64,000 nt of DNA from Aphrocallistes beatrix (GCA_963281255.1 OY725490.1:1860001-1924000), one strand, 5' to 3'. Shown: positions 19,420 through 32,159, counted from the stretch's first letter. Numbers and translations are program-made. The notes: generated by a model not told the origin, from the letters alone.

Positions 19420-22400
19420 CTATGAATGGTTTTGGAAATGTTTGATTGCTCGTACGATGTTGTACGGCTGTGAGTTCACAAGGAAATTCAACTCGATTTT
19501 CTCAAGAGCATTCAGTTCCAATGGCTTCCCAGTTAACAATGTTGTTGAACTCTTCTCGATCATTCGATGCAAAAACTTCCCTTGGAGATCAGAAATCAGT
19601 GCTTTCACTTTCTTTTCGTTGATATCTGCGTCTACTATGAACTGCTCAGCATCGAAAATCACCAATTGCAAAATGGTACAAGCAAAACTGGCATCCAATC
19701 TTCTTTGCAGGTTCATTTCTAGTAGTCCCTTCGCGACGTTCTGTAACCAGACCGAATATTTGGATTTTTGCGGCAGGTTGGGTAGGTCTTGAGAGGTATA
19801 GGCTTTGGTTATAAGGTTTTGGTCCTCGAATGGACTATGTTCATGCATCATTTCGTAGATGATGCAGCCAACAGCGAAACTATCCGTCCCAGAGTAGTTC
19901 AACTCTGGCAGATTATTTTGAGCGTTGTTTATTTCCGGCGGGAGTTTGGTTTCATCTCCTCCTAGCCACTGCAGCTCTTCAAACGAGTATAAAAACGGCT
20001 GTGCTCTCGGTGGACCAGATCTGTGGAGAGCATATGTGAATCCTGATATTTTGACTTGAAGTAACTCGTCGTCATCTTTCTCCTTGCTTAAGAGGATGTC
20101 GGAAAGGTTAAGATCTCTATGCACCACCTTATGTCTATGCATGTGTGCCACACCAGATAGTATCTGTATCAGTAACAATGTGACGTTACGTTCATACCTT
20201 TCGGGATCGATATCCAGGAGTGGTTTATGGTCTGTTAGGTAGTTTGCGAGAGTTCCAGCACGACTATGGTCAACTACACAGGCCGTACTAGCTTCATTCA
20301 GGGAGTGGCACTTCTCCTTCAATTCAAATGGAATGTGTATGAGCGAATGGACGTGTAGTATATATGGATTCCGTGGAAGGGAGCGGGTAATGATCTGAGC
20401 TGATTGAAATGCACGCTCCGCTACATCATCTTCGTTAAATTGCTTTGGCCAGAGGGAAAATTCCTTTTGTAATTCTCCCTGACTCACTAGAATCGAGATG
20501 TTCAATGGTGATTGCTGGTCGTCAACAATCCCCACTTGATCCCAGTCGATGGTCTCCCAGTTGAAAGTTTGCATGTACTGATGGTAGAGTTGATCTGACA
20601 TCACTTTGACAAGTTTGGAATTGTCACTAACTATTTTCTTATACGAAGTGACTGCTTGTCCAATATCGTCAGATATGGATTGGTCAAACCGCATTTGCAC
20701 GTAGGCTGATCCTGTTGAATCTACCGTGGTGATACTGGACGCTGTGCCTATTTGAGGAATTTTAGGCGGGGTTTCTAATAGATCCCCAGTGCTAACAGTG
20801 TCAAACACAAGTCTATTGGGCAGTTCGTGGTACTCCCCTGTCACCTGCTGGCTAGGCATATTCTCAACATTTTCATACATACTGTTTGTGCGCACATGTC
20901 GGTTATAACGGTTGGTGGGCTGGTTTGGAGTTACGTAGGTGTTAGGTGGCATATAGCTGGAATTAGCTGACACATTTTGCAAGCTCCGTTTCACTTCTTC
21001 CTGTGATACATTAGGCGGGAAAGCGGGGATTTCCGGTTTCACGCTGCAGGGAGTTAGCGAGTTTGTGCGTTGCTGTTTCCTTTGCTGCTGGTACTTCTGC
21101 ATTTCCATATAAAAGGGTGTGGACACGCCTGTGTCTGCCATTCCCAAATTCATCTCACTTTTACTTTTGTACTTCAATAAATGCGTACTATCCGTCCATA
21201 CGGATCGTATTGGCTTCGTTGGTGGCTTTTTCTTCTTCGGTGTTGACACCTCAGGGCCTGGAGATGTTTCACTTTTCAGTAGCGGCGGGCGGTTTCCGAA
21301 AATGCTCTCTCGTTCGTCGGATAAATCGGATTGGTCATTTGGAAATTTAGACTTTGTTAATGGCAATGATTCAATTGGATGCTCGAAACCAAACGGGAAA
21401 CTTGTCTGTAGGTCCTTCGAGTTGTTGGCTGACATGGGAACTAAGTTCAATGGAAGGTATTGGTGTGAAGATTTGCTATGGATTGGGCTGAAGCTGTCTG
21501 ATTTAACTGGGGATGTGGGGAAACTAGTTTGCGGAGACTTTGAAGGTGTATTTATCTTCGATGGTGATCCAGATAAGAGGCCATTGGGTAAGTGTGTTGG
21601 CGAAGCCATGATTTCATTGGGAAATTTTCCTTGCTGGAGCATCTGCGACATGGTTGAATCGGGTGGAAGTATGTGGATATCATCGATGCAGAGTTCCTTT
21701 CTACGCGGACTCTTGGTCTCTTTCCCAGGTTTACGCGGTTTGCGTTTATGCGACCATTTCGGAAGGCGGATTGGGAGACAGGCGGTCACCGTTCCTTTGA
21801 TGGACCTAATGCTAGTCGGAGAGTCAGGGACACTGAAGCTAGACTTCACACCGTCTGACCTATGACGCCGTCTGGAAATAGGCCCGAAAAACTTCTTGAA
21901 AGAGCTGGTTTCTGGTTGTGGCGGGAAATTCGCATCAAGGAAGGGGCCTTCGAAGGAGTGAATGGGAGGACTAACAGTGGTAGCTTCCATCTCTGTCCCA
22001 GAATCTGTGCTGATCGAAAGCTCTCTTCTTTTCGCTTGCGTCTGGAGAACTGGCGGGTGAATCGGGGATGTGTCGTGAATTGGGCTTACACGTAAGTTTG
22101 AAAAGTTTCTCTTAGAAATCGGAGAGAATGCTTCACCATTGTGCGTGGGGGTAGTGAGGCTGTGCTTACGAGTGACTATCGCGTGGTGTTTCTCATTAAA
22201 TGTTTGTTCGAGTTTGTTGGCAGCGTTGAAGTCTTCCGCTTCCTGGTCATTCACAACGGACACTGCATACGGAAGCACGAGTGGAGTCGTTGGACTGTTA
22301 CTGCTGTGAGTTCGAGCGGGAGAATTCGCACTTGTTGATATTTTAATGTGCATTGGCGCATTCATTTTATTTTTAGAATCCGTTTTTGTTGAATTGGTCG

Positions 22401-22845
22401 CTTTTGGAGAATTTGTTGCAGATTCGTCGAGTTGGCCGTCTGGTTCGGTTCTGCTCTGCATTAAGATATCCATGTGCAGCGGTGGGATTGGATGCTTGGG
22501 TTCTTTTCGCAGCAAAGGTTTGAGAGGTTTCCTCACTGGACTCAAATCGAACTTGTTTATCTTATTAGAAGGCTGAGGTGTTAGCCAATCGAATTTCAGT
22601 TGGTTTGATTTGAAGGTACGCGGGGGGAATTCAGGTGTTAATGGTTTCAAATTTTTTCTCTTCAGAATTCCGTTTGGATACGTCCGTTCTGGATAGTTTG
22701 TCCCGTTTTTGAGAGGCGATCTTGGACTGTAGAGTAAGTTGGGAATTCCGTCGTGTTCGATTTCTAATTGAAAACAGTTTGCACATATATGAGGTCGCCA
22801 AATTTGGGGCTGATAAGTATCACAATAACTTGTTTTATTGAACAT
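19420..22845 (-). CDS. PEAK1-like: PEAK1/PRAG1-family pseudokinase scaffold
   Basis: 1141 residues, intronless. The N-terminus (Q-IWRPHICANCFQLEIEH) matches the CxxC motif at the start of PEAK1 (VWKPGECKNCF type). A long disordered Ser/Pro/Thr-rich middle (about 40-710) carries many SP/TP and PxxP sites. From about residue 715 come the helices expected of the SHED dimerisation region (QSISDDIGQAVTSYKK) and then a kinase-like domain. The catalytic loop is HRDLNLSDIL (about 906), but DFG is replaced by SGF (about 933), so catalysis is not expected. SFAVGCIIYEMMHEHSPFED is the family-typical helix F region. A C-terminal helical part closes SHED. Vertebrate relatives scaffold Src-family and Grb2/Shc signalling at the cytoskeleton. 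The minus-strand gene converges on CFAP161. Confidence 0.88.
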   Translation of the reverse strand: MFNKTSYCDTYQPQIWRPHICANCFQLEIEHDGIPNLLYSPRSPLKNGTNYPERTYPNGILKRKNLKPLTPEFPPRTFKSNQLKFDWLTPQPSNKINKFDLSPVRKPLKPLLRKEPKHPIPPLHMDILMQSRTEPDGQLDESATNSPKATNSTKTDSKNKMNAPMHIKISTSANSPARTHSSNSPTTPLVLPYAVSVVNDQEAEDFNAANKLEQTFNEKHHAIVTRKHSLTTPTHNGEAFSPISKRNFSNLRVSPIHDTSPIHPPVLQTQAKRRELSISTDSGTEMEATTVSPPIHSFEGPFLDANFPPQPETSSFKKFFGPISRRRHRSDGVKSSFSVPDSPTSIRSIKGTVTACLPIRLPKWSHKRKPRKPGKETKSPRRKELCIDDIHILPPDSTMSQMLQQGKFPNEIMASPTHLPNGLLSGSPSKINTPSKSPQTSFPTSPVKSDSFSPIHSKSSHQYLPLNLVPMSANNSKDLQTSFPFGFEHPIESLPLTKSKFPNDQSDLSDERESIFGNRPPLLKSETSPGPEVSTPKKKKPPTKPIRSVWTDSTHLLKYKSKSEMNLGMADTGVSTPFYMEMQKYQQQRKQQRTNSLTPCSVKPEIPAFPPNVSQEEVKRSLQNVSANSSYMPPNTYVTPNQPTNRYNRHVRTNSMYENVENMPSQQVTGEYHELPNRLVFDTVSTGDLLETPPKIPQIGTASSITTVDSTGSAYVQMRFDQSISDDIGQAVTSYKKIVSDNSKLVKVMSDQLYHQYMQTFNWETIDWDQVGIVDDQQSPLNISILVSQGELQKEFSLWPKQFNEDDVAERAFQSAQIITRSLPRNPYILHVHSLIHIPFELKEKCHSLNEASTACVVDHSRAGTLANYLTDHKPLLDIDPERYERNVTLLLIQILSGVAHMHRHKVVHRDLNLSDILLSKEKDDDELLQVKISGFTYALHRSGPPRAQPFLYSFEELQWLGGDETKLPPEINNAQNNLPELNYSGTDSFAVGCIIYEMMHEHSPFEDQNLITKAYTSQDLPNLPQKSKYSVWLQNVAKGLLEMNLQRRLDASFACTILQLVIFDAEQFIVDADINEKKVKALISDLQGKFLHRMIEKSSTTLLTGKPLELNALEKIELNFLVNSQPYNIVRAIKHFQNHS

Positions 22846-25057
22846 TTTGTATTGTTATAATGTAATTACATTGTCCTATATATAGATCACCTTAGTGGTA
22901 ATACTAGTAAAGCATAATGGACCTTGTAACCATATATTCCTTCCTTCCCAGTGAATAGTGCAATTTCATTAATTAATTAGAATTGGCTTATAAATTTAAA
23001 GTATTCATTAGAAATAAAATAAAATCGAATGAAAAGTTAGGAAATATGGACTAAATAGTAGTTCGTCTGAATTTAAACTAAAATGAGTATCCCTAACATT
23101 CGTGTGGAATGGCAGAGATTTCTCCAAAATATCTTACAATATAATTAATGGGAGTTTTATATTGCAATTATAATTGAAATATATATTGAACCATTGGCAT
23201 GTGCATACATATGCAGATGCTTTTAACACATGTTTCAACCATACTCACTGAGACTGGATAATACAATTTCCACATAGAATGCCGTCACCACTTTTCCTAT
23301 AACATAAGTTGATGGTTTGTTCATAGTTGTAAGTTACTTAGAGGTTTACTGATAGTTCACTTTTGCTGTCAGGCTTGCTTGAAAATTCGTACCAACGTTA
23401 TGGTGTCTCGGTGGGCGCCAAATATTAAAAATAAATGATGACTAGACAATAGGCGCCAATTTACACTGAATTCTTTATTATCTCTGAATTTGGCAATTTC
23501 CCATTTAATTGTTTAATCAAAGATTATTTAGAAAATCATGGTTGAGTTTGGGATGTGGTAAAATCAATTGAATCTTAAAGTTCATCCTATATCGCTTAAT
23601 TTAGGTGAATTGGGGACATTAATGATATTTGATTAAGAAAAAGGTACTGAAAGGCCTGCTGATAATAAGCAAGAGATTCCGAAGAGTAATATGTTCCTTG
23701 GATAACTATTTCAAATTGGATACTCTGAATTTTTCTCAGAAAAATTTTTGCCTAAACAAAGCACCAACCAAACTAATTAGTACAACTCCACAACAATAGA
23801 AGAACATGTGAGTTCGAAATGATTAAAATCTTGCAATTTATACCGTCAGTTATGCAGTATGTGCAAGACGGAGGCAGCTGACATGCTGCCACTGTCCTCC
23901 AATATAGATTGGATCATTTTGTGGTCTACAAAATCGCATAGATTTTGTTGAAAAATCAGAAAAAAGGGAACATTTAAAGATAGATTTTGCCCAATCAAAT
24001 TGACAAGACTTACCGAATTGAACAATAATCAAGATGAATGGTGAAATATGTATATTGATAAAGTTCTGATTCATTCAGAATATATATAAGAGAAACGGAT
24101 CATTAATATTCAAATTTTGGTTTGTCAAGTACATCCACTCACCGAGTATCGTATATAGCTGCATCAGCTGTAGAATTAGTTGTAATACAATGCGTTAGAT
24201 ATCAAGCATATGTATCAACCGAGGTTATGTGCAGTGCTTTTATACAGTTTGACTTCTCTAAAACAACATTTTTTGACCAAAATTTAACACAGTTCAAATC
24301 AACTACGCTTGTGAATAAACAGTTGCATTTGTAAGGGATTAATCTGCAAAATGTGCAAAAGAGGCGCTCAAATGAAATTATAATAAATTAGCAACGTAGT
24401 TACCATAAGCAAAGCTGTATCCGTTTACAAATACAATTTACAGATTTTGTGATATAATTAAATTAGGAATGTAGGAAATCCTACCGAATCAGCCGAAAAT
24501 ACAGATGTTGAAATTTCAGAAGTAAATATATGAAGACAGGGATTGTAGGCACATTGAAATAGACATTACATAGCTTCAGACTGAAAAGACGAAATGTCTG
24601 ATAATCCTACCAACTATACCTTTATCCTCCAATTTAATGATATAATTACAACAATTCTCCTAGACATATCATTTTTAATTAACCACACTATAGTCTAACT
24701 GAAGGTGGATTGAAAGTGTGGGAGTTTGATGCTAGACGTGACAGACAAATGTAATGGTTGCGTTCGTATAGTAGCGTTCCTAGGCATTGGATGATAATTT
24801 GAAAGTTACGATGATCATTTCAAAGTTTGTAATGCATTTGATCGTTGATCCTTTAATTAATTACATTCAATCAAAGGGATAATTTAGTTCAGATCTTTCT
24901 TAACAAAATCCTGAAGGTTTGTACTCACAGTTAATTTGAATGCAAATCCTGGGAAACACAGATAATTATTCCTAAGTTTTGATTTAATATTACACGAAAT
25001 AGTAATATAGGCACACCCATTGCAAATCCTGATATTATGCTAATGGTCGTTGTATAA
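22846..25057. other. Gene-poor region
   Basis: AT-rich DNA upstream of the PEAK-like gene. TATATATAG at about 22877 lies 30 bp beyond the start codon on the minus strand and may be its TATA box. No coding segment is supported; the short open frames at 23850-24334 lack domains and coding character. Confidence 0.45.
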
Positions 25058-25228
25058 TGGTAATGCGGAAATGGTTCGACTTTTCGAAAAAGGAAATAGT
25101 TCGAATTGCGGATTTAGGAAATAGTTCGACTTTTTATCATTAGGATCAATGGGGGTTTTTTCGAACTATTTCCTTTTTTGGAAAGTCGAACTATTTCCGG
25201 TTTTGGTTCGAACTATTTCCACCATACC
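25058..25228. mobile_element. Palindromic element with GGAAATAGTTCGAC repeats
   Basis: The motif GGAAAT(A/G)GTTCGA occurs three times in the left half and three times inverted in the right half (TCGAACTATTTCC), around a centre near 25150. At 62456-62483 a fused relic reads TAATGCGGAAATGGTTC directly followed by ACCATACC, as if the interior had been lost. Probably a non-autonomous DNA transposon. Confidence 0.65.
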
Positions 25229-27392
25229 TGTATAATTATGCAGACTGCGAATATTTCGGAATTACAGTCTGTGCACTGTTATAACATTGAGTATTTCCTG
25301 CTATTTCCCATAAGTACAGAATTACAAAATCGTTCTGAACTGCACTGTAGCATTATTGGCAAAATGAAACAATTTAAAAAATTTACAATCTAGGTGTCAA
25401 TAATCTTTTTATAGCAAATTATGTTAATGATTTGATGGATTCGTAACAGTTGAGAGATTACGTAGATAAAAGCGATAATATTTGTTCCAAAAACTTCTAC
25501 AGTATGCATATTTTCGCCAATTAATTACACTTAATAAGTACATTGTTGAAGTTGCATCATAGTTTTATCATAGTTTTAGTCTTCCTGATTAATTTCGTGA
25601 TAAGATTAACATTACCCTTCAACTCAATGCATATTTATGTGTAAATATACATTCTTTTAAATTTGAAAGCATTCATCAGTTGGATATATCCGGTGTAATG
25701 AATGAATGTAAACGAATGATTTCCTGCAAAAACTTTTAATTAAGCGATTTTCCGTGAAAGTGTAAATCGAAATATCTTGAGTCAAGCAGAAAGAATACCA
25801 CGAGGACAATGAACATGAAGTGAAATTTATCAAATACAATTTCTCGAATTTTAAAACCAATATTACATTTGTACCTAAATATTCATGAGCTTTATCATTC
25901 TGGGATGCTACAATGTTTTCTATTATGCTGAAACAATAAAATAGTAAATTTAGGGTTTAGACCAATAGTGATGCAAATTACTAATGAGGAGATGTATTCT
26001 TTTAATTTTCAAATTCTTTAAAATTACCTTTGATGAAATTCAGCCGAAGTAGCGAAGTAGTCAATACATAAGTGACCCCGCTTAATCGGGAAATTTTGCT
26101 CCCGGATATCTTGTCCCGATTAAGCGGAGTCGACTGTATTATCAGAATAGTTACATAAGTGTGAGAATAACTATTATAAGGATTCAATGCTGTTTGTAAT
26201 GAGATTAGTTGACTAATTCATTGAAAGATGATGAAGAATTATGAATTATTTAATTAATGAATTATTCAAAATTTCAAACATTAGTGCGGATTCTATGCCC
26301 AAAAGTGGTTAAAAGGTTGCTCATGTTATATACCTCTAACATTGCTCAGTCCCTAAGCGAAATATCAAATATTTTTTTCATTATTTAGTTTCAAATCTTG
26401 AGTAATTCATTGATAATTCATGAATTAGTCAACTTAGGCAATGAGTACGCATTACTGTCTGATGAAAATATAGTACAGACGTGTAGATTCGTTTGTATCT
26501 ATAGACTCGATGACATAGCCTTTAAGTGCATACATAGCTTGCAAGCAGAAAAGAGACAATCAAATCATTTTACATTTTGGATAGAACTCGTACATTCCAC
26601 TGTACATGATAGTATCAATTCCAACCTCAATGATGAACTAATGAATATATGCTATCGAATTACCCACAGCTCCATTCTATCATTTAATTACATTGTACAA
26701 ATATTTCTGAATTTGATTCTTACCTGCAATTGGAAAAAGAGTAGGTTCACTTTGATACATCACCAACCAAGTTATCACAAATTATGAATAAAAATACAAT
26801 AATCATCCACTTTTATAGAACGTTATGAATAAGCCTATCTCAAAAAAACTTTAAAGTAAGAGTGAGTTGGTACAGCATTCGCAATAATAGTCAGATATCT
26901 CATTATGATTGGGTCATGCTAACAGTAGGTGTAAGTACATACCCCCAACAAGCTTATAGTTACTGATAAAAGTTAATTAATTCCGTGAAGACAGACAAAG
27001 TTTTGTACGTCAAGTCGGACTACCTACCTTATCTCAATCTTTTGATCTAATAATGTGGTATAATTATATACTACAGCTAGATCTGAACTAAAAATATCCT
27101 CAAGGATCAACTTGCATAATAATATCTGCAACTCGTCTTAACTCGTGCGAGTCTTCGTAAACCAATTAACTCAGCATGTGAAGAGGGGAGGATATGGTTT
27201 CAATCGGGAATGTAGCCGTTAGATCATAGTTAGCTCACATAAATCTGATGAGCTGTCAATATTAAAATAGTTGATGCAGGCATTGTAGACTAAAACATGC
27301 GATTGAAACTGGTTTAATGAACAGTGCTACAACAAATATCATATTTTTTCAAAACAAAGGGATCAAGGTAACCATCGGATTAGCAGTGAACG
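25229..27392. other. Gene-poor region
   Basis: About 2.2 kb, AT-rich. It contains a partial MITE (26069-26136). An open frame at 26398-26787 (129 residues) has no recognised domain and skewed, non-coding-like composition. Confidence 0.4.
26069..26136. mobile_element. Partial MITE related to 2530-2682
   Basis: GACCCCGCTTAATCGGG at one end and CCCGATTAAGCGGAGTCGAC at the other, followed by TA. Confidence 0.6.
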
Positions 27393-27609
27393 GCATACTT
27401 GCCAACTGTCCCGTTTTTGGCGGGACGTCCCGCTTTTTTCACTCTTCTATTGAGCTAATTTTCTCGAGTGTCCCGCTTTTACATGAAATTTCCCCATTAT
27501 GTCCCGCTTTTTTTTACTCATGTATAATACTTTTCTATTACGTCCTGCCATGTCCCGCGAAATTCAACGCTGCGTCCCGCTTTTATCATGGCTCAGGTTG
27601 GTATGTATG
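27393..27609. mobile_element. GTCCCGC-type MITE (long complete copy)
   Basis: Starts GCATACTTGCCAACTGTCCC and ends GGCTCAGGTTGGTATGTATG. It is about 217 bp with several GTCCCGC-TTTT blocks. It is the longest copy in the window and a good reference for the others. Confidence 0.75.
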
Positions 27610-27747
27610 GAACGGGACACAAAAATGTTTGACAGTTGCACTGTACTACCTCGCTTCAGTCTTGATTGAGTCAAGTGAGTACTTCCATCTGAGAAAGTTG
27701 CATTTTAAAGGAGAACTCTCCCTACGGCGCACTACTTTTAATAAAGT

Positions 27748-27911
27748 TTGTTCCTGAGGGGAACCAGTCAACTCGTACCACTACCAAAATGAAATGTACG
27801 ATTTCTATAGCATTTTGGATGAGATATCTGTAAAAATACAGCGACAAGTAGGATTTTCTGTTACTTGGTACGAGTTGGTGTGTGGTACGAGTTGACTGGC
27901 ATTCGTTCCCC
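27748..27911. mobile_element. Inverted-repeat element with AACTCGTACCAC ends
   Basis: CCAGTCAACTCGTACCAC on the left and GTGGTACGAGTTGACTGG on the right, each flanked by GGGG-type bases (GAGGGGAA / TTCCCCTGA). About 165 bp. It looks like a non-autonomous DNA transposon. Confidence 0.65.
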
Positions 27912-29021
27912 TGATATCTTAAAATTTTCAAATTCTCAATATTTCTTTGCTGAAATAAAATTGTAGATACAATTTTAAATAGAAAATGGAGTTAAAAATT
28001 TGGCACACTCGAATATATCACTTAGTATTCAAATCTTCCACTTTTTTATCTTACAAAGAAATTTGGAATAAATCTCAAAAAAAAGGATCAGCATTAGTTA
28101 AGAGTGCATTCTGTGGAAACAAAAAAATTATCAACTTTTTAGGATAAGTAAAATCAACTAAAAGAAAGATGGCAAAAGTTTATTAATTAAGAACAGATGG
28201 CGCACAATCCATTTATTATTTTTTCTGATCGAGTATTATTAAGTATTTCAAAGCTGAATACTGTATATGATTTGGTCTCTAATTGCCTGTAAAGATTTAA
28301 TTAAAGAATTTACATAAGGTCGCAACATTGCACAACTAATGGGCAATTGAATATTACTCGTACAGTGTATCGCCTGACTCTAATACGCACTTTAATCACT
28401 CACTAGCATTACACAGTGTACATTCTTTACTTCCCTTGCTGTTACTATGTAATTATATTCTTAGAACCTCGTAGATTAGTGAGTGGGAGCATTCCATTAT
28501 AGATATGTTAAAGTAATACTATCTTATTATTTAAATAAAATATATCCCATTTCTGTCTTGGGTCATACTTAGCTCTAATGCACTGCTATGGAAATAGCAC
28601 AAAGGAATCCAAATTCAGTTAAATCAAATTCCTCTGTTCAATTTGAAAATGCAATTTCTGTGTTTACAGCGTGTAACAATGTGTATGGAATAGTTGAGCC
28701 TATATATAGTATCATATGTATGTTAACCAATCTGAATTCAGCTTCTCACCCCATTGTACCCACTAGCCTCTACACATCATGTCCATCATGAGGTACAGAC
28801 ATCTCATGATGTACAAGTGTACACGGGGGGAGAGATGTTGTACTACATCATCTCTTATCGTCATTATTTGCATTATAGATTATATGTGATATGTAATCGT
28901 GTATCTTATCAGGAAGCTATCAACAAATCTAATTAGTGAGGTAGAGCATCATGATATTATAAACCAAGTATAATGTAGAACATTATTCCTATTCTATTGG
29001 AGTGAAGGTGCAGATCGGTAA
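27912..29021. other. Gene-poor region
   Basis: No gene seen. A short palindrome-rich spot lies near 28775-28825 (CATCATGTCCATCATGAGG and inverted CTCATGATGTAC). Confidence 0.35.
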
Positions 29022-29285
29022 ATGGACATTTCGTCGTAGACATTAGTTACCGGACAATGGGTAGCGTCCCTGGAATTTTCGTCTCATTAGAGACTAAAAT
29101 AAACGGGCACTAATATGTAAGGAACGGAAGTTGAGGCTTTTGGAGTGGAGTATGTTTGACAAAAAAAGGTGAAAATGAGGGCTTTTGATTGAGAAATAAG
29201 TAGGTGCCAAAGGGGCATTGCAGGAAACAAAAATTCCGCGTGACGAAAATTCCAGGGACGAAATGTCCGCGACGAAGTATCCGCC
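29022..29285. mobile_element. Inverted-repeat element with GGACATTTCGTC ends
   Basis: Left part GGACATTTCGTCGTAG with CCCTGGAATTTTCGTC; right part GACGAAAATTCCAGGGACG with GACGAAATGTCC. About 264 bp. Overlapping minus-strand open frames (29087-29337) fall within it and are not genes. Confidence 0.6.
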
Positions 29286-31591
29286 ATTCGTGCAGATCAT
29301 GTAGTGAATTCACTTCCTTATAATGAAACCTAGTCAAGGTTCAACTTTGTTGTAAGCGGATTTAGCTATAATTGAAGCTACAATGGAAACTGCTATAACA
29401 TCCACTCGATATAGCGGTCACGTGTACAAAACGATCACTTAAAGACAGCCCCATCGCCGAATTCCCCATTACAATTAACCTATATAACGGCCACCTGTAC
29501 ATAACGTCATTTCGACCAGTACCTTGGGTAAAGAAACTCTAGACTCTCTCTGTACTAATTCTTTTTTCTGAATTTAATAGAAAGCTATGCAATCAATTGT
29601 AAAGATATCTGATTGCAACAAGATGTCATAAAGACTATCTTATCATCATTACTAAAATTATTCCATGAAATCGCCAATGTCATCCAAATTTCTTCACTAC
29701 GATACCCTCTCCCCTCCATCTGTCTTAAAAATTTGAAGAAATTAATATTTCAACAGAACACGTTCTGTTCACTATACTCACTGTAGCCATTCGTACCATC
29801 GCACATAGTCAGTCTCAAATGTACTTTATAAGCTTAGCTACTTAACTCTATCGGCTCATTCCGTGGATATTAAACAGCTGCATCGATCGAATGGTGACCT
29901 CAAACTGAATAAATCAAGTTTTAATTATTACCAATAGTACGAATCTGACACTGATTAGAATTTGACTTATTAATAGAATTACTCTCTGAATAATTCTCAT
30001 ATTAGAACTGTCTATGTTCGTTAACATGTAGATGTGATATTATTTCGATATTTTATGTCTGAGAAAGTATGTATCGCCTTATATTCCAATCCAATCGAGT
30101 TCTATTAAGCTAGCTACAGAATATCAGCACTCGTATTTAAATAGACTGTTTGTGAGATGAAACAATGAGCTAACCAAATTATTATGTGTATATAATGATT
30201 TCATTATTTTGCTTTGAAGAATAAAGTTTTTCAGAGTTTGCTTTACCTATAATGACTGCTCGGAATAAAGATGGCAAAACAGCATATGTAGCGTACAAAT
30301 CTTGTACTAAATTAATCCAATTAGTTCTATTTCTCCTTTGATCTCAAAGTGATAAGAATGACTTGATGGGAACATAACAGGTTCCTACAAGTAATTGGAT
30401 GTAGCTTCGCACTTCGCAATTGTTGCAATTATATTCTAATTAAGTTATAACTATGCTATTTGAGGAATTTCAATTAATTTAATAAGTCTATTTGACAATG
30501 TTACGAAATTGGCTTGGGTGTAGTACATCAGCATATAGCAAATATGTAAATAGGTGGGCCAAGTCCTTTTATCAGAATATTACAATACCAATTGATCATA
30601 TCATCATTGTTTTAGAAAAAAAACAGACCCACCCACAGTAAGGCAATACCTTCTTATTTTACTTGGAGAATTGATTAAGTCAGAATTATGAAGATTCTTC
30701 TTGAGAAAACAGTAGATGCATTACAGTATAATTCTATGAAATATTTCTGTATAAACAAGTCATCGCAAAGAATTTGCTTTTAATTGTGTACATTGTTAAT
30801 TCATTGGAACCACTGAGGAATTAGGATGGGGCTTTTCCTTGTGGATATGAAAGGCCCATTACTAAACCCTGTAATGGATAGGTCCAATAGGAGATACACT
30901 TGTTTGTGTACCAAATTCCTTCCAATTAGAGGTAGGGTTGAGTGGGTGAGGGGGTAATAGAATAAGTTTGGTGTTACAATGACAGTGCTCTACATTATTT
31001 CATGTAAGAACTTGTGTTGCTTCAAAGTAGAGTCAATGTTGATGCAATAGTAACCAATGAACCAGTTCAATAGTGAGAGCCAAGCCCATAATACTTGTGA
31101 CTGCTCTAATTAAGATGAAGAAGCTAATTCCATCACAATAACTGAAGTGGAATACTAATGGATATGCAGTGTTTCTTACAAATATCCTAAATATTTTAAA
31201 TGCATGAAGTTTGAATTAGGACATAGGAACAAATCTGATAGTCGTAGTTGTTTATCCCGAAATTTGATTGGCTGAAATGAAAAATGTTCACAAAACATAG
31301 CTCTGCTGACCAATGAAATTGCAGTGTTTTAATATTACAGTTGGCTTTGATTTTATTGACCAATTGGGATTATGTAGTAACTCCACTACAGAAAATCAGA
31401 GGTTTTATCTGTCGTTTGTTTTTTGTTGCCTAGGTTATGAAATCAGTTGGACAAAACAAAATGACTGTATTCACGAATAATCGTGGCTTATTGGATAATT
31501 CATAAATTCTAGTTAACTTTAATCTTTAAGGTAAGTCCATAATTGCTACCCAAGGCAAGCATTCATTGTTTTGAATTTTATATTTGATATA
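29286..31591. other. Gene-poor region
   Basis: About 2.3 kb without recognisable genes. GATATAGCGG/TATAACGG-CAC repeats at 29395-29505 look like a decayed inverted-repeat element. Confidence 0.35.
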
Positions 31592-31903
31592 CAGTCAGGG
31601 TCGCTTATTGTAACACCAGGGGACCAAAATATGTTCATAATAGAGATACTTCATATTAAGCGAACTTGATTCAATTAGGGGGCGTAGCCAGTGGTGCCGA
31701 CAAGGGCCTGCCAGGGGCTACGGTCCGTCTTAACTGGGCCTGCAGGATATTTAGTGGGCCTGCGGGCAGGCTCTGCAGACCCATTAGCTACGCTTATGGA
31801 TTCAATACAAATCCTATCTAAAGAATGAAATTGGGACCAGGAGGTTAGTTCATAATAAACGAATGTTCACATTAAGCGGGTTCATAATAAGCGACCCTGA
31901 CTG
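31592..31903. mobile_element. pogo/mariner-like MITE with CAGTCAGGGTCGCTTATT ends
   Basis: 312 bp flanked by TA. The ends CAGTCAGGGTCGCTTATTGT and ATAATAAGCGACCCTGACTG are inverted repeats. A GC-rich piece (GGGGCGTAGCCAGTGG onwards, about 31680-31795) looks like a second repeat nested inside. Confidence 0.75.
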
Positions 31904-32159
31904 TATCAAAAAGTGGCCTCCCTATGACATCCTAGGTAGCAACTCAATTCGCATAGAGCTTAGTATTGAGTCTGCTGGTATACGCATTGTACGAACAGAA
32001 ATAAACTCCGGTACGGATAAGGAATACACTTTTCAAATCATTTCTATAATGGAAGTAGGGCATTAGTCGAAAACTCGATCATTTATCCAATGTTTTTGTT
32101 AATGACACACAATTTTTATCGGAGCTAAAATTCGAAATACTAATTAATAATTGGACTCG

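Noticed and set aside
21119..21865. 248-residue plus-strand frame inside the PEAK-like gene
   Set aside because: It is antisense to the well-supported pseudokinase frame and has no family features.
26398..26787. 129-residue open frame, plus strand
   Set aside because: No domain, no promoter or poly(A) context, and composition typical of AT-rich chance frames.
27317..27757. 146-residue plus-strand frame
   Set aside because: Most of it is the GTCCCGC MITE (27393-27609) translated.
29087..29337. Three overlapping minus-strand frames
   Set aside because: They lie within an inverted-repeat element (29022-29285).
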